A DNA stretch of 35,558 nt from SAR86 cluster bacterium (GTDB lineage Bacteria > Pseudomonadota > Gammaproteobacteria > Magnimaribacterales > D2472): positions 1-35,558 of the forward strand of contig JAQWXQ010000099.1 in assembly GCA_029254395.1 (NCBI GenBank). Direction: 5' to 3'. Made by a program: the position numbers and the translations under genes. Of this stretch, positions 10,345 to 19,489 are shown piece after piece. Every line of letters begins with the position of its first letter. The first letter of the stretch is position 1. A model generated the notes under the pieces. It made no database searches, had not been told where the DNA came from, and saw nothing but the letters and a program-made list of their open reading frames with translations.

Positions 10345-11655
10345 ATGAGAATACATATTCTAGGCATTTGCGGAACCTTCATGGGAGGTATTGCTCATAT
10401 CTTAAAAGACTCAGGTCATCATATTTCGGGCTCTGATATGCAGTTCTATCCACCCATGTCAGATCAGCTTCAGGATTCTGGGATAGAGCTTATATCTGGA
10501 TATGAAGCATCATCGTTACCAGATGCGGATCTTTATATAATTGGAAATGCACTTTCTAGAGGCAATGAATCCATTGAGTTCATTCTTGAGAATAAACTTC
10601 CTTTTAAATCTGGTCCTGAAATACTTGGAGAAATGTTAGCTAAAAAAAACGTTATTGCAGTATCTGGCACTCATGGCAAGACAACAACTTCATACATGTT
10701 GTGTCATATTTTCTTATCTCAAGGAAGAGATATAGGCTATCTTGTTGGAGGAATTTCTAGCTCAACTGATAAATCTGCATATCTTGGAAGTGATCCTGTT
10801 TTTGTTGTTGAGGCCGATGAGTATGATTCAGCTTTTTTTGATAAGAGATCTAAATTCATACATTACAAACCATCCACTTTAATTATTAACAATATTGAAT
10901 TTGATCATGCAGATATCTTTAGAGATATTGAAGATATTAAAAAGCAATTTCATCACCTGATCAAGACTATACCTAGCTCAGGAAATATTATTTTTTATAA
11001 TGACAATGAAAATACTTCTGACGTCATAGGTCGCGGCATATGGTCAAATGAAGTGCCTATAAATAATGGCAATATAATCCTAGATTCACAAAATAAATGC
11101 CTCAAAATTTCAGATAAAGAATTTTACCTTGGTGACCTTCCTTTAATTGGCGATCATAATCTTCAAAATTACTCATCTGCAATACTTGGAGCATATAAAA
11201 ATGGTATTTCAGTTGAAGCATCTATAGCAAGTCTTATGAATTTTAAAGGTGTAAAAAGGAGGCTGGAGCTTAAAGGCGAATACAATAATGTTAAAATTTT
11301 TGACGACTTTGCTCATCATCCAACTGCTATAAAATATACCGCAGATGCACTCTATAACCACTTCAAAGATAAAAAAATCTTTGCCATTGTTGAGCTTGGC
11401 TCTAACACAATGTCCGGAGGTTTCCACGGCGATGATATTTTTGACGCCTCAAAAGCTTTGGCAAAAACTATATGGATTGATCATAAGGACAGCGTGATGA
11501 ATGAAAGTTATAAAAATGAAATATTTGATTCGCTTGATGGAGCAATAAAGTTCACAAAAAGCTGTATTGAGCAATATGATATTATTTTAATTATGACTAA
11601 TAAGGATAGTTCTAAAATCTATAACCCATTAATTGCACATCTTGAAAAAAACTAA
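10345..11655 (+). CDS. mpl: UDP-N-acetylmuramate:L-alanyl-gamma-D-glutamyl-meso-diaminopimelate ligase
   Basis: MRIHILGICGTFMGGIAHILKDSGHHISGSDMQFYPPMSDQL, SGTHGKTTTSYML, EADEYDSAFFDKRSKFIHY, FDDFAHHPTAI. Confidence 0.95.
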   Translation: MRIHILGICGTFMGGIAHILKDSGHHISGSDMQFYPPMSDQLQDSGIELISGYEASSLPDADLYIIGNALSRGNESIEFILENKLPFKSGPEILGEMLAKKNVIAVSGTHGKTTTSYMLCHIFLSQGRDIGYLVGGISSSTDKSAYLGSDPVFVVEADEYDSAFFDKRSKFIHYKPSTLIINNIEFDHADIFRDIEDIKKQFHHLIKTIPSSGNIIFYNDNENTSDVIGRGIWSNEVPINNGNIILDSQNKCLKISDKEFYLGDLPLIGDHNLQNYSSAILGAYKNGISVEASIASLMNFKGVKRRLELKGEYNNVKIFDDFAHHPTAIKYTADALYNHFKDKKIFAIVELGSNTMSGGFHGDDIFDASKALAKTIWIDHKDSVMNESYKNEIFDSLDGAIKFTKSCIEQYDIILIMTNKDSSKIYNPLIAHLEKN

Positions 11656-12232
11656 CGTACCAGTATTCCCTTTAAAGTCTGTTGCTCTTCCAGGTAGCAT
11701 TCAATCACTTCAAATCTTTGAACCAAGATACATCAACATGATTAAAGAGTCTTTGAAATCAAACAAAGGCTTTGTTATTGCTTTTTTTGATGAAGGAAAT
11801 GTAAAAAATAACATATTGATCTCTAAAAAAGGATCCTATGTAAAAATTATTGACTTCAATAATTTACCAAATGGATTGTTGGGAATAACAGTTAAATCAG
11901 AGCATAAAGTTTCAATTAATAACATATGCCAGCTTGAAGATGGTTTAAATATCGCAGACGTTGAAGCTATGGTTGACCCTGAAGTTGATGACCAGGCTAT
12001 TCTTGCTGAATATCCAGAATTTATAAATATCCTTACTCAAATAATGAAACACCCAAAGGTTCTTGAGATGCCTATTGAGGTCGACTTTAATTCAGCAGAT
12101 TCAATTGCATATCATCTTGGAGGTTTAATACCCATAACCTCAGAAGAAAAGCAAAGCTTATTAGAGGCATTTGATGCATCTCAACGTTTTGCTATTTTGT
12201 CAAAATGTATTGAAAGAATGAACGACCAATAA
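11633..12232 (+). CDS. LON substrate-binding-domain protein (standalone Lon N-terminal-type domain)
   Basis: VPVFPLKSVALPGSIQSLQIFEPRYINMIKESLKSNKGFVIAFFDEG; 199 aa with no ATPase or protease domain. Overlaps the mpl 3' end by 23 bp. Confidence 0.85.
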   Translation: MHILKKTNVPVFPLKSVALPGSIQSLQIFEPRYINMIKESLKSNKGFVIAFFDEGNVKNNILISKKGSYVKIIDFNNLPNGLLGITVKSEHKVSINNICQLEDGLNIADVEAMVDPEVDDQAILAEYPEFINILTQIMKHPKVLEMPIEVDFNSADSIAYHLGGLIPITSEEKQSLLEAFDASQRFAILSKCIERMNDQ

Positions 12233-12237
12233 GTTTT

Positions 12238-12669
12238 TCAATCAAGTTTTATTTTATCAACATTGGATTTAATTCTTATCCAATTAATACCTTTTCTTAC
12301 TGCCTTAATTGTTATTATTTTCTTCTCTAAATCGAATTTTTTTGGGTAATCACTCATCATTAAACCAACAAGTATCATTAGGATGCCTTGGCCAGGCAAA
12401 ACTAAAGCCACTAACCCCATAATAATAAAAACGTAACCAATAATGTTTTTAAAGACTATATAAATTATCCACAATAATATAGAACGATTTTTTAGTGCAG
12501 AAACCCTTTTTTTATTAATAAAGTAATCTGACGGAATAGCTAGGATGAATAGCCTTAAACCAACTATGCTAAATACAAAAACAAGAATGGAAACAATGCC
12601 AGCATAGAAAAAAATATAACTATTATTCTCTAACCATGCATACAAAAAATTTAAACCATAAATTTCCAA
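12238..12669 (-). CDS. PGPGW-family transmembrane protein
   Basis: IIMGLVALVLPGQGILMILVGLMMSDYPKKF resembles the PGPGW transmembrane domain; several hydrophobic segments. Confidence 0.7.
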   Translation of the reverse strand: MEIYGLNFLYAWLENNSYIFFYAGIVSILVFVFSIVGLRLFILAIPSDYFINKKRVSALKNRSILLWIIYIVFKNIIGYVFIIMGLVALVLPGQGILMILVGLMMSDYPKKFDLEKKIITIKAVRKGINWIRIKSNVDKIKLD

Positions 12670-12739
12670 ATTTACTTATCTTTTTAATTGAATTTAATTT
12701 AGTATATCTTAAGATTACATAAATTATATATAACCAGCT

Positions 12740-13084
12740 TTGCCAAAAAATAAAATCATAAACGTTTGCTTAGAATCTTTAGAAAATAGTAAGGCTCTTG
12801 ATATATTGTCGCTTGATATTGAAGGAATATCATCATTTGCAGATAAAATTATAATAGCCACAGCAAACTCAAACAGGCATGCAAAATCTATTTCTAATAA
12901 GCTTATTGAAGAGGTTAAAGATAATAATTTTGAGATACTTGGAAGCGAAGGGAGTGCAGATTCTGGCTGGATACTTGTCGACTGTGGTTCAGTAGTAATT
13001 AACCTTATGCGACCTGAAACTAGGGAGTTTTATGATTTAGAGGGGCTATGGGGAGAGAATACCTTGCTCTCAACTAACTCCTGA
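12740..13084 (+). CDS. rsfS: Ribosomal silencing factor RsfS (TTG start)
   Basis: LDIEGISSFADKIIIATANSNRHAKSI, GSADSGWILVDCGSVVINLMRPETREFYDLEGLW; upstream of rlmH. Confidence 0.95.
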   Translation: MPKNKIINVCLESLENSKALDILSLDIEGISSFADKIIIATANSNRHAKSISNKLIEEVKDNNFEILGSEGSADSGWILVDCGSVVINLMRPETREFYDLEGLWGENTLLSTNS

Positions 13085-13549
13085 ATGGTTTTTAATATAA
13101 TTAGCGTATCTAATAAATTATCTAAATGGGAATCAGAGGGGATAGACTCTTATAAAAAACAGCTCCCAAATAATCTTTCTTTAAGATTTGACATCATTAA
13201 AGGACAGCAACACCCTAAAAGATCAATTTCTGAGATTAAATCTTTGGAATCAAAATTAATTTCCTCAAAAATAAAACAGGGCTCATTTACTATAGCTTTT
13301 GATTTAAATGGCAAGGAGCTTGATAGTATTGAATTTAGCAAGCTCATCAAAGAATGTTCCGAAAAAAATAAAATAACAAATTTTCTTATTGGGGGTTCGT
13401 TTGGTTTATCGCAAGAAGTAATTAGCTCATCGAATGCCTCAATTTCAATTTCAAAGATGACCTTCCCGCATCGGCTTTTTAAAGTATTATTAGTCGAGCA
13501 AATTTATAGATCTTTCTCAATTTTAAATAACTCCCCTTATCATAAATGA
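13085..13549 (+). CDS. rlmH: 23S rRNA (pseudouridine1915-N3)-methyltransferase RlmH
   Basis: IAFDLNGKELDSIEFSKLI, FLIGGSFGLSQEV, KMTFPHRLFKVLLVEQIYRSFSILNNSPYHK. Confidence 0.97.
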   Translation: MVFNIISVSNKLSKWESEGIDSYKKQLPNNLSLRFDIIKGQQHPKRSISEIKSLESKLISSKIKQGSFTIAFDLNGKELDSIEFSKLIKECSEKNKITNFLIGGSFGLSQEVISSSNASISISKMTFPHRLFKVLLVEQIYRSFSILNNSPYHK

Positions 13550-15384
13550 TTGGTATTGAAGATAGGTTTATTGAGAAAAGAATTTTTAAAAGCAGACTAA
13601 TTCTTATCTATCTTTTTTTTGGCATTTTATTCTCAGCCTTTATTTATCGCACCTACACCCTTCAAGTTTATAGTTATTCAAGTTATGAGCTTGCATCAAT
13701 AAAAAACAAAACAAGATCACTTTTAGTCCAACCTAAAAGAGGTATTATTTACGATAGAAATGGGAATATTTTAATCAATAATGTTCCTAGTCATGACTTA
13801 ATAATTCAGCCCGCACAAATAAAAAACATTAGTAAATACCTTGATAGATTGAATGATATTATTTTGATTAATAAGGAAGAGCGAGAGTATGTTTTAGAAC
13901 GATTTGAGAATAGGTCAATTTATAACAGAGAACTTGCTGTCAAGAGGGGCTTGTCAGATGAAGAGATAGCAAGATTTGAAGTAAGGAGCTATCTTTTTCC
14001 CGAGGCTGTAATTGATAAAAGGTATAGAAGAGAAAGCGAGTACCCTCATTTATTTTCACATGTGCTTGGTTTTGTTGGCGGTGCAGAAAATGAGAATATG
14101 TCTGATATTCTTAATAAACAAGGCAAGGCGCTAGGAGAAACATTATTTACATATGCAAATGGATATTTAATTGGAAAAACAGGAATTGAGAATACATATG
14201 ATGACTCCCTGAGAGGGGTTTTTGGCGAAAAGATTTTTGAGGTAGATGCCAAAGGGAAGCTTCTTAAGGAAATAGATTTTATTGAACCTAAAGATGGTAT
14301 AGATACATTTACATCCCTTGATTTAGATGCTCAAAAGGTTGCTTTTGAAGCCATGGCTGGAAGGAAAGGTGCAGTTGTAGTTGTTGAAATAGAGTCAGGT
14401 GCAATCATCACCTATTTAAGCTCACCGACATTTTCAATTAATCAGATATCAAATGGCATATCCTCAGCAAATTTCGAAAAGCTTATAAATGATAAGGATA
14501 AGCCTTTTTTTGATAGAGTTTCCCAGGGTCGTTATTCACCAGCATCTACAATAAAACCTGCGATTGGACTCTATGGGCTAGAGAATAAAATTATAAATTG
14601 GGATTACACAATTGATGATCCTGGCTTTTTTGTTTTACCTGAAGATCAGAGAATATACCGAGGTTGGAAAAAAGGTGGTCATGGGACAATAAATCTTGAG
14701 AGTGCATTGATAGAAAGCTCAAACACTTTCTTTTTTTCATTAGCATATCAATCAGAAATAAATGATCTCATTGAACATTTAGCAAATTTTGGCTTTGGAA
14801 AAAATATTTGTGTAGACTGTTTCAATCCTGGCAAGGGCTTGTTGCCAAGCCCACAATGGAAAATGAATAACTTAAATTTTGGATGGTTTAAAGGCGACTC
14901 AGTTAACTTGGGTGTCGGCCAGGGTTATTTGAGTGCAACCCCAGCTCAACTAGCTTTTTATAGCGCATTTATTAGTAACAAGGGCTCATTAGAAAAATTA
15001 TCTTTAATTAATAACAATATAGAGAAGGATACTTTAGTATTGCCAGCATCTAATATTACCAATAAAGATTGGGATAGAATTCATAAGAGCATGATAGGTG
15101 TGATTGAAAACCCAAAAGGTACCGCAAAAAGATTAAAAAACTTAAAGTCTTATAATATTGCTGCAAAATCTGGCACTGTTGAATTAGTTAGTCTCGATAG
15201 TAAAGAAGATTACGAACTTGTAAGACAAGATATTTCGAAAAGAGACCATGGTATTATGATTGCATTTGCACCAATGCCTAATCCAAAATATGCAATTAGT
15301 GTTGTTATTGAAAATGCCGAAAGCGGCGGATCTGTTGCTGGCCCAGTTGCAGTTAAAGTTCTCAACTCACTAATAACAGAATGA
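13546..15384 (+). CDS. mrdA: Penicillin-binding protein 2 (peptidoglycan transpeptidase)
   Basis: RGIIYDRNGNIL, SPASTIKPAIGL (SxxK), SSNTFF (SxN), AAKSGTVE (KSGT); operon context with rodA. Confidence 0.97.
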   Translation: MIGIEDRFIEKRIFKSRLILIYLFFGILFSAFIYRTYTLQVYSYSSYELASIKNKTRSLLVQPKRGIIYDRNGNILINNVPSHDLIIQPAQIKNISKYLDRLNDIILINKEEREYVLERFENRSIYNRELAVKRGLSDEEIARFEVRSYLFPEAVIDKRYRRESEYPHLFSHVLGFVGGAENENMSDILNKQGKALGETLFTYANGYLIGKTGIENTYDDSLRGVFGEKIFEVDAKGKLLKEIDFIEPKDGIDTFTSLDLDAQKVAFEAMAGRKGAVVVVEIESGAIITYLSSPTFSINQISNGISSANFEKLINDKDKPFFDRVSQGRYSPASTIKPAIGLYGLENKIINWDYTIDDPGFFVLPEDQRIYRGWKKGGHGTINLESALIESSNTFFFSLAYQSEINDLIEHLANFGFGKNICVDCFNPGKGLLPSPQWKMNNLNFGWFKGDSVNLGVGQGYLSATPAQLAFYSAFISNKGSLEKLSLINNNIEKDTLVLPASNITNKDWDRIHKSMIGVIENPKGTAKRLKNLKSYNIAAKSGTVELVSLDSKEDYELVRQDISKRDHGIMIAFAPMPNPKYAISVVIENAESGGSVAGPVAVKVLNSLITE

Positions 15385-16478
15385 AGCAAGCATCATTTAA
15401 AAGATTTACTATTTTTTTTGATCAACATCTATTTATCTCTATTACTTTATTATCCGTAATGGGATTATTTTTTTTATATAGCGCATCACAAGGCAATATT
15501 AATGTGGTTATGAAACAAGCAATATTTGTAGGCTTCGGTATTTTTTTGATGTTTATATTGAGCCAACCAGATCCGGATATTTACAAGATATTATCTTTAG
15601 TTTTTTTAGTAACCTCTTTGCTATTAGTTTTAATAACAATTCTTTTTGCTAAAGAAATTAACGGAGCGAAGCGATGGTTGGATTTAGGAATTTTCACTCT
15701 TCAACCTTCTGAGTTAGTCAAAATAGCACTACCCATATATCTTGCTTCATATTTATTTGAAAAACCTATTCCTATAGATATACGGAATACTTTTAAAAGC
15801 CTTTCAATTATTGGTATTTGTTTTTTTCTTATTGCTCGTCAACCAGATTTAGGCACAAGCTTAGTTGTTTCAATGGCAGGTATTTATATTTTATTTTTTG
15901 CCGGCCTTAGTTGGAAATTTATAGGGTCGTCTGTTTTAGTCTTTCTTATATCGCTTCCGTTTTTATGGAATAATTTTCTTCAGCCTTTTCAACAGCAAAG
16001 GATATTAACATCTCTTGATCCAAGTGCTGACCCTTTTGGAAGTGGATGGAATATTACACAGTCTAAAATTGCCATAGGTTCAGGAGGAATTTCTGGAAAA
16101 GGTTTTGAGGCAGGTTCGCAGTCTCATCTTGACTTTTTACCTGAGACAGAAACAGACTTTATTTTTGCAGTTATAGCAGAAGAGTTTGGCTTTATTGGAG
16201 TGTGCATACTTCTGTCTGTGTACATGTTTATACTTTTAAGATGTATGTATTTAGCTTTTAATGCTCGAGATAGGTTTTGTAGATTAACAATTGGGGGTCT
16301 TAGTTTGGTATTTGCTTCCACCTTATTCATAAACTTGGCAATGGTTACCGGATTGATCCCAGTAGTTGGAATGCCCTTACCATTTATAAGCAAAGGTGGG
16401 TCATCTTTGTTATCATTTTATATAGCTTTTGGGATTATAATCTCAATGGCTTCTCATAAAAAACTAATGCAACGATGA
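15381..16478 (+). CDS. rodA: Rod shape-determining protein RodA (SEDS glycosyltransferase)
   Basis: NGAKRWLDLGIFTLQPSELVKIALPIYLASYL, ARQPDLGTSLVV, LPETETDFIFAVIAEEFGFIG, GMPLPFISKGGSSLL. Confidence 0.97.
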   Translation: MKQASFKRFTIFFDQHLFISITLLSVMGLFFLYSASQGNINVVMKQAIFVGFGIFLMFILSQPDPDIYKILSLVFLVTSLLLVLITILFAKEINGAKRWLDLGIFTLQPSELVKIALPIYLASYLFEKPIPIDIRNTFKSLSIIGICFFLIARQPDLGTSLVVSMAGIYILFFAGLSWKFIGSSVLVFLISLPFLWNNFLQPFQQQRILTSLDPSADPFGSGWNITQSKIAIGSGGISGKGFEAGSQSHLDFLPETETDFIFAVIAEEFGFIGVCILLSVYMFILLRCMYLAFNARDRFCRLTIGGLSLVFASTLFINLAMVTGLIPVVGMPLPFISKGGSSLLSFYIAFGIIISMASHKKLMQR

Positions 16479-17515
16479 ATAAATTTTTTACAATAATAAC
16501 CCTTTTCTTTTCAGCCAATAGCACTGCAAATTATTTAGATCATCCAGACGCAAATGATCTTGTGGAGGAGCTTGTCAACCTCCATAATTTTGAAAAAAGC
16601 TATGTTGAAGAAATAATTTCTAATGCCAAGAAAAAGCAAAAAATATTAGATGATATGTCTAGCCCGGCTGAATTTACTCTTACATGGGATAGATATAAAG
16701 CAATTTTTATTGAAAACAAGAGAATTCAGAATGGTAAAATTTTTATAGAAAAAAATCTTGCGACTCTAGAAAGAGCAGAGAATGATTTTGGTGTACCTAA
16801 AGAAATCATTACAGCGATTATTGGAGTTGAAACCAGATATGGAAAAATTCAAGGAAGCCATAGAGTGATAGATAGTCTTTTCACTTTAGGCCTCGATTAT
16901 CCAAGGCGCTCAAAGTTTTTTAGGAGTGAATTGATTAATTTTTTTCTTCTAACTAGAGAGAACAACCTAGATATTTTACAAATCAAAGGATCATATGCTG
17001 GTGCCATGGGCTACGGTCAGTTTATTTCATCAAGCTATAGATCTTATGCGATTGATTACGATGATGATGGTGTTGCTGACTTATTTGGCTCGGTTGATGA
17101 TGCAATTGGGAGCGTTGCAAATTATCTTGTTAAGAGAGGCGGTTGGAAGAGGGATGGTCAGATAATTCAGGAAGTAAAGCTAAACACACCAAGACTTACT
17201 TACACTCCAAACTCTGCTTCCAGTAAATTCATTCCTCTATTATTTTCTGAGGGAGAGGATATGCATTATATTGTTAAGAGCGGTGACACTTTATCAGATA
17301 TAGCCTTGCAAAATAATTTATCAACTAAGAGTCTTGCTAAGTTAAACAATTTAAAAAATGAAAATAAATTATTTGCAGGCCAAAAAATCTTAGTAAGAAA
17401 GAAAAAAGATTTATATTTCATCGGAGATGATAATTTTATTGCAATTACGAAATATAATATTAGCCACTTTTACGCAATGGCAGTATATTACTTATCAGAA
17501 GAGCTAAAAACATGA
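16475..17515 (+). CDS. mltB: Membrane-bound lytic murein transglycosylase B with internal LysM domain
   Basis: SLT_2 motifs: IIGVETRYGKIQGSHRVIDSLFTLGLDYPRRSKFFRSEL, GAMGYGQFISSSYRSYAIDYDDDGVADLFGS. LysM: HYIVKSGDTLSDIALQNNLSTKSLAKLNNLKNENKLFAGQKILV. MltB-type tail: NFIAITKYNISHFYAMAVYYLSEEL. Confidence 0.92.
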   Translation: MNKFFTIITLFFSANSTANYLDHPDANDLVEELVNLHNFEKSYVEEIISNAKKKQKILDDMSSPAEFTLTWDRYKAIFIENKRIQNGKIFIEKNLATLERAENDFGVPKEIITAIIGVETRYGKIQGSHRVIDSLFTLGLDYPRRSKFFRSELINFFLLTRENNLDILQIKGSYAGAMGYGQFISSSYRSYAIDYDDDGVADLFGSVDDAIGSVANYLVKRGGWKRDGQIIQEVKLNTPRLTYTPNSASSKFIPLLFSEGEDMHYIVKSGDTLSDIALQNNLSTKSLAKLNNLKNENKLFAGQKILVRKKKDLYFIGDDNFIAITKYNISHFYAMAVYYLSEELKT

Positions 17516-18672
17516 AAAAATTACTTTTAACATCAATAATACTATTTTCCTCAATAGCAGAGTCGCAAAGCTTTGTTCCAGACTCGCCACCTCTGAACGT
17601 AAAAAGCTATATATTGCTTGAGCCAAATACCGGAACTGTAATTGCTGAATTTAATTCTGAAAATCCAATTGAACCAGCAAGTATGACAAAAATCATGACT
17701 AGCTACGTTGTTGCCGATCAAATATCCAATGGTTTAATATCATTGGAGGATGATGTTTTGATTAGCGAGAAGGCATGGAAGATGCAAGGTTCAAAAACTT
17801 TCATTGAGGCTGGCAAAAGAGTCAAAGTATCAGACTTGCTTAAAGGAATAATGATCCAGTCAGGAAATGATGCTTCTGTAGCAATAGCTGAATATGCAGG
17901 AGGCACCGAAGAGGGCTTTGTGGACTTAATGAATGCTTACGCAGCATCACTTGGTATGAATAATACACTCTTCCAAAACGCAACCGGGCTGCCAAGCGAA
18001 AATCACTTTTCATCAGCGAAAGATTTAGCCAATTTAACATCAAACTATATTAATAAATTCCCAGAAGAATATGCTTTATATAAGCAAAAGCAATTCACAT
18101 TCAACAATATAAAACAGCTGAATAGAAATAAATTATTATGGCGCGATGAGTCAGCTGATGGTGTTAAAACAGGCCACACAGATGCAGCCGGTTACTGTTT
18201 GGTAGGGTCTGCAAAAAGGGGTGGAATGCGACTCATAACTGTTGTTGCTGGAAGCAGCTCAGATAAGGATAGATTTTCTGACACCCAGAGATTATTAGAG
18301 TATGGCTTCAGGTTTTTTGCAACTCAAAAAGTAATTTCCGCTGACCAGCAACTTAAAGAAATTGCAGTTTGGGGTGGCTTGGCTGATTCGTTGAAAATAG
18401 GAGTTATTGAAGATATTTCCTTAACATTACCGAGAACCTCTTTTAAAGATCTTCAAATAAACTACAAGCATAAAAATAATGTCCAAGCACCTATAAAAAA
18501 AGGAAAGCTTATTGGCTCACTGGAAATAGTAAGTGGTGATAAAGTAGTTTACGCAGAGGATTTAGTTGCATTGGAAAGCATTGATTCTAAAGGTTTTTTT
18601 GGAAGGGTATGGTCTAAGTTTGTTCTTTGGATAATGGGCCTTTTCGGATTAAATGATAATGGATCAAATTAA
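17512..18672 (+). CDS. dacA: D-alanyl-D-alanine carboxypeptidase (PBP5/6 family)
   Basis: Signal peptide; PASMTKIMTSYVV (SxxK), IQSGNDASVAIAE (SGN), DGVKTGHTDAAGYCLVGSA (KTG); C-terminal amphipathic/hydrophobic anchor. Confidence 0.95.
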   Translation: MKKLLLTSIILFSSIAESQSFVPDSPPLNVKSYILLEPNTGTVIAEFNSENPIEPASMTKIMTSYVVADQISNGLISLEDDVLISEKAWKMQGSKTFIEAGKRVKVSDLLKGIMIQSGNDASVAIAEYAGGTEEGFVDLMNAYAASLGMNNTLFQNATGLPSENHFSSAKDLANLTSNYINKFPEEYALYKQKQFTFNNIKQLNRNKLLWRDESADGVKTGHTDAAGYCLVGSAKRGGMRLITVVAGSSSDKDRFSDTQRLLEYGFRFFATQKVISADQQLKEIAVWGGLADSLKIGVIEDISLTLPRTSFKDLQINYKHKNNVQAPIKKGKLIGSLEIVSGDKVVYAEDLVALESIDSKGFFGRVWSKFVLWIMGLFGLNDNGSN

Positions 18673-19489
18673 CGCCGTCTATCAGGGCAATTTCGATTCT
18701 TTAGATAATATTCAAGTTTCACCGCTCAGCAGAGCTTATACCTTCTCAGATAGCATATATGAAGTTATACCTTTTTTTAGAGGGGTTGCCATTGGCTATA
18801 ACGAACATCTTGCAAGACTTCAAAGAAGTGCAAATGCTATAGATATTGATGTAGACCAGTCTTTAGTTTCAAAAGAAGTATCACAACTCATTGAATCTTG
18901 TGACTATGAAAACGGATATGTTTACTATCAAGTATCTCGAGGGGTAGATCAAATTAGAAATCATATTTATAACAATAATATTGAGATTGAATATTTTGGG
19001 TATGTAAAAAATCATGGTTTTGAAGATCAAAAATTTAAAGTTCTAGTTTGCGATGATATAAGGTGGGGAAGATGTGATATTAAATCAACTTCTCTTCTTG
19101 CGAATACTATGATGATGAATCAAGCGCATCAAAAAGGCTGTAATGAAATTATTATGCATAAATTTGGATATATTACTGAGGCGGGAGCCTCAAATATTTT
19201 CTTTATTTATAAAGATAAGGTTTGTACGCCAAAGTTGAATAATAATATTCTTCCAGGCATAACAAGAAGCATGTCGATTGATATTTTTAAAAAAAATGGT
19301 ATTGGTGTTATAGAGGACGACTTCAGTATTGATATTTTATCTCAAGCTTCTAAAATTTGGCTGACTAGTTCAACCAAGGGGATGGCAGAGATATATGATA
19401 TTGACAACCTGAAACATTGTATTAGCAATGAGAATGCTCTTTTTAAAAAATGCAAACTAGCATTTAATAAATCTTTTTTTAACCTCTAG
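18653..19489 (+). CDS. Class IV aminotransferase, probably D-amino acid aminotransferase
   Basis: VYQGNFDSLDNIQVSPLSRAYTFSDSIYEVIPFFRG, EAGASNIFFIYKDKVCTPKLNNNILPGITR, LTSSTKGMAEI. Located after dacA, as in some gammaproteobacteria. Confidence 0.88.
   Translation: MIMDQINAVYQGNFDSLDNIQVSPLSRAYTFSDSIYEVIPFFRGVAIGYNEHLARLQRSANAIDIDVDQSLVSKEVSQLIESCDYENGYVYYQVSRGVDQIRNHIYNNNIEIEYFGYVKNHGFEDQKFKVLVCDDIRWGRCDIKSTSLLANTMMMNQAHQKGCNEIIMHKFGYITEAGASNIFFIYKDKVCTPKLNNNILPGITRSMSIDIFKKNGIGVIEDDFSIDILSQASKIWLTSSTKGMAEIYDIDNLKHCISNENALFKKCKLAFNKSFFNL

Noticed and set aside
19448-19480. AAATGC-AAACTA-GCATTT stem then T7 near the dat/holA junction
   Set aside because: 8 nt separate stem and T run and the stem is weak; suggestive only.
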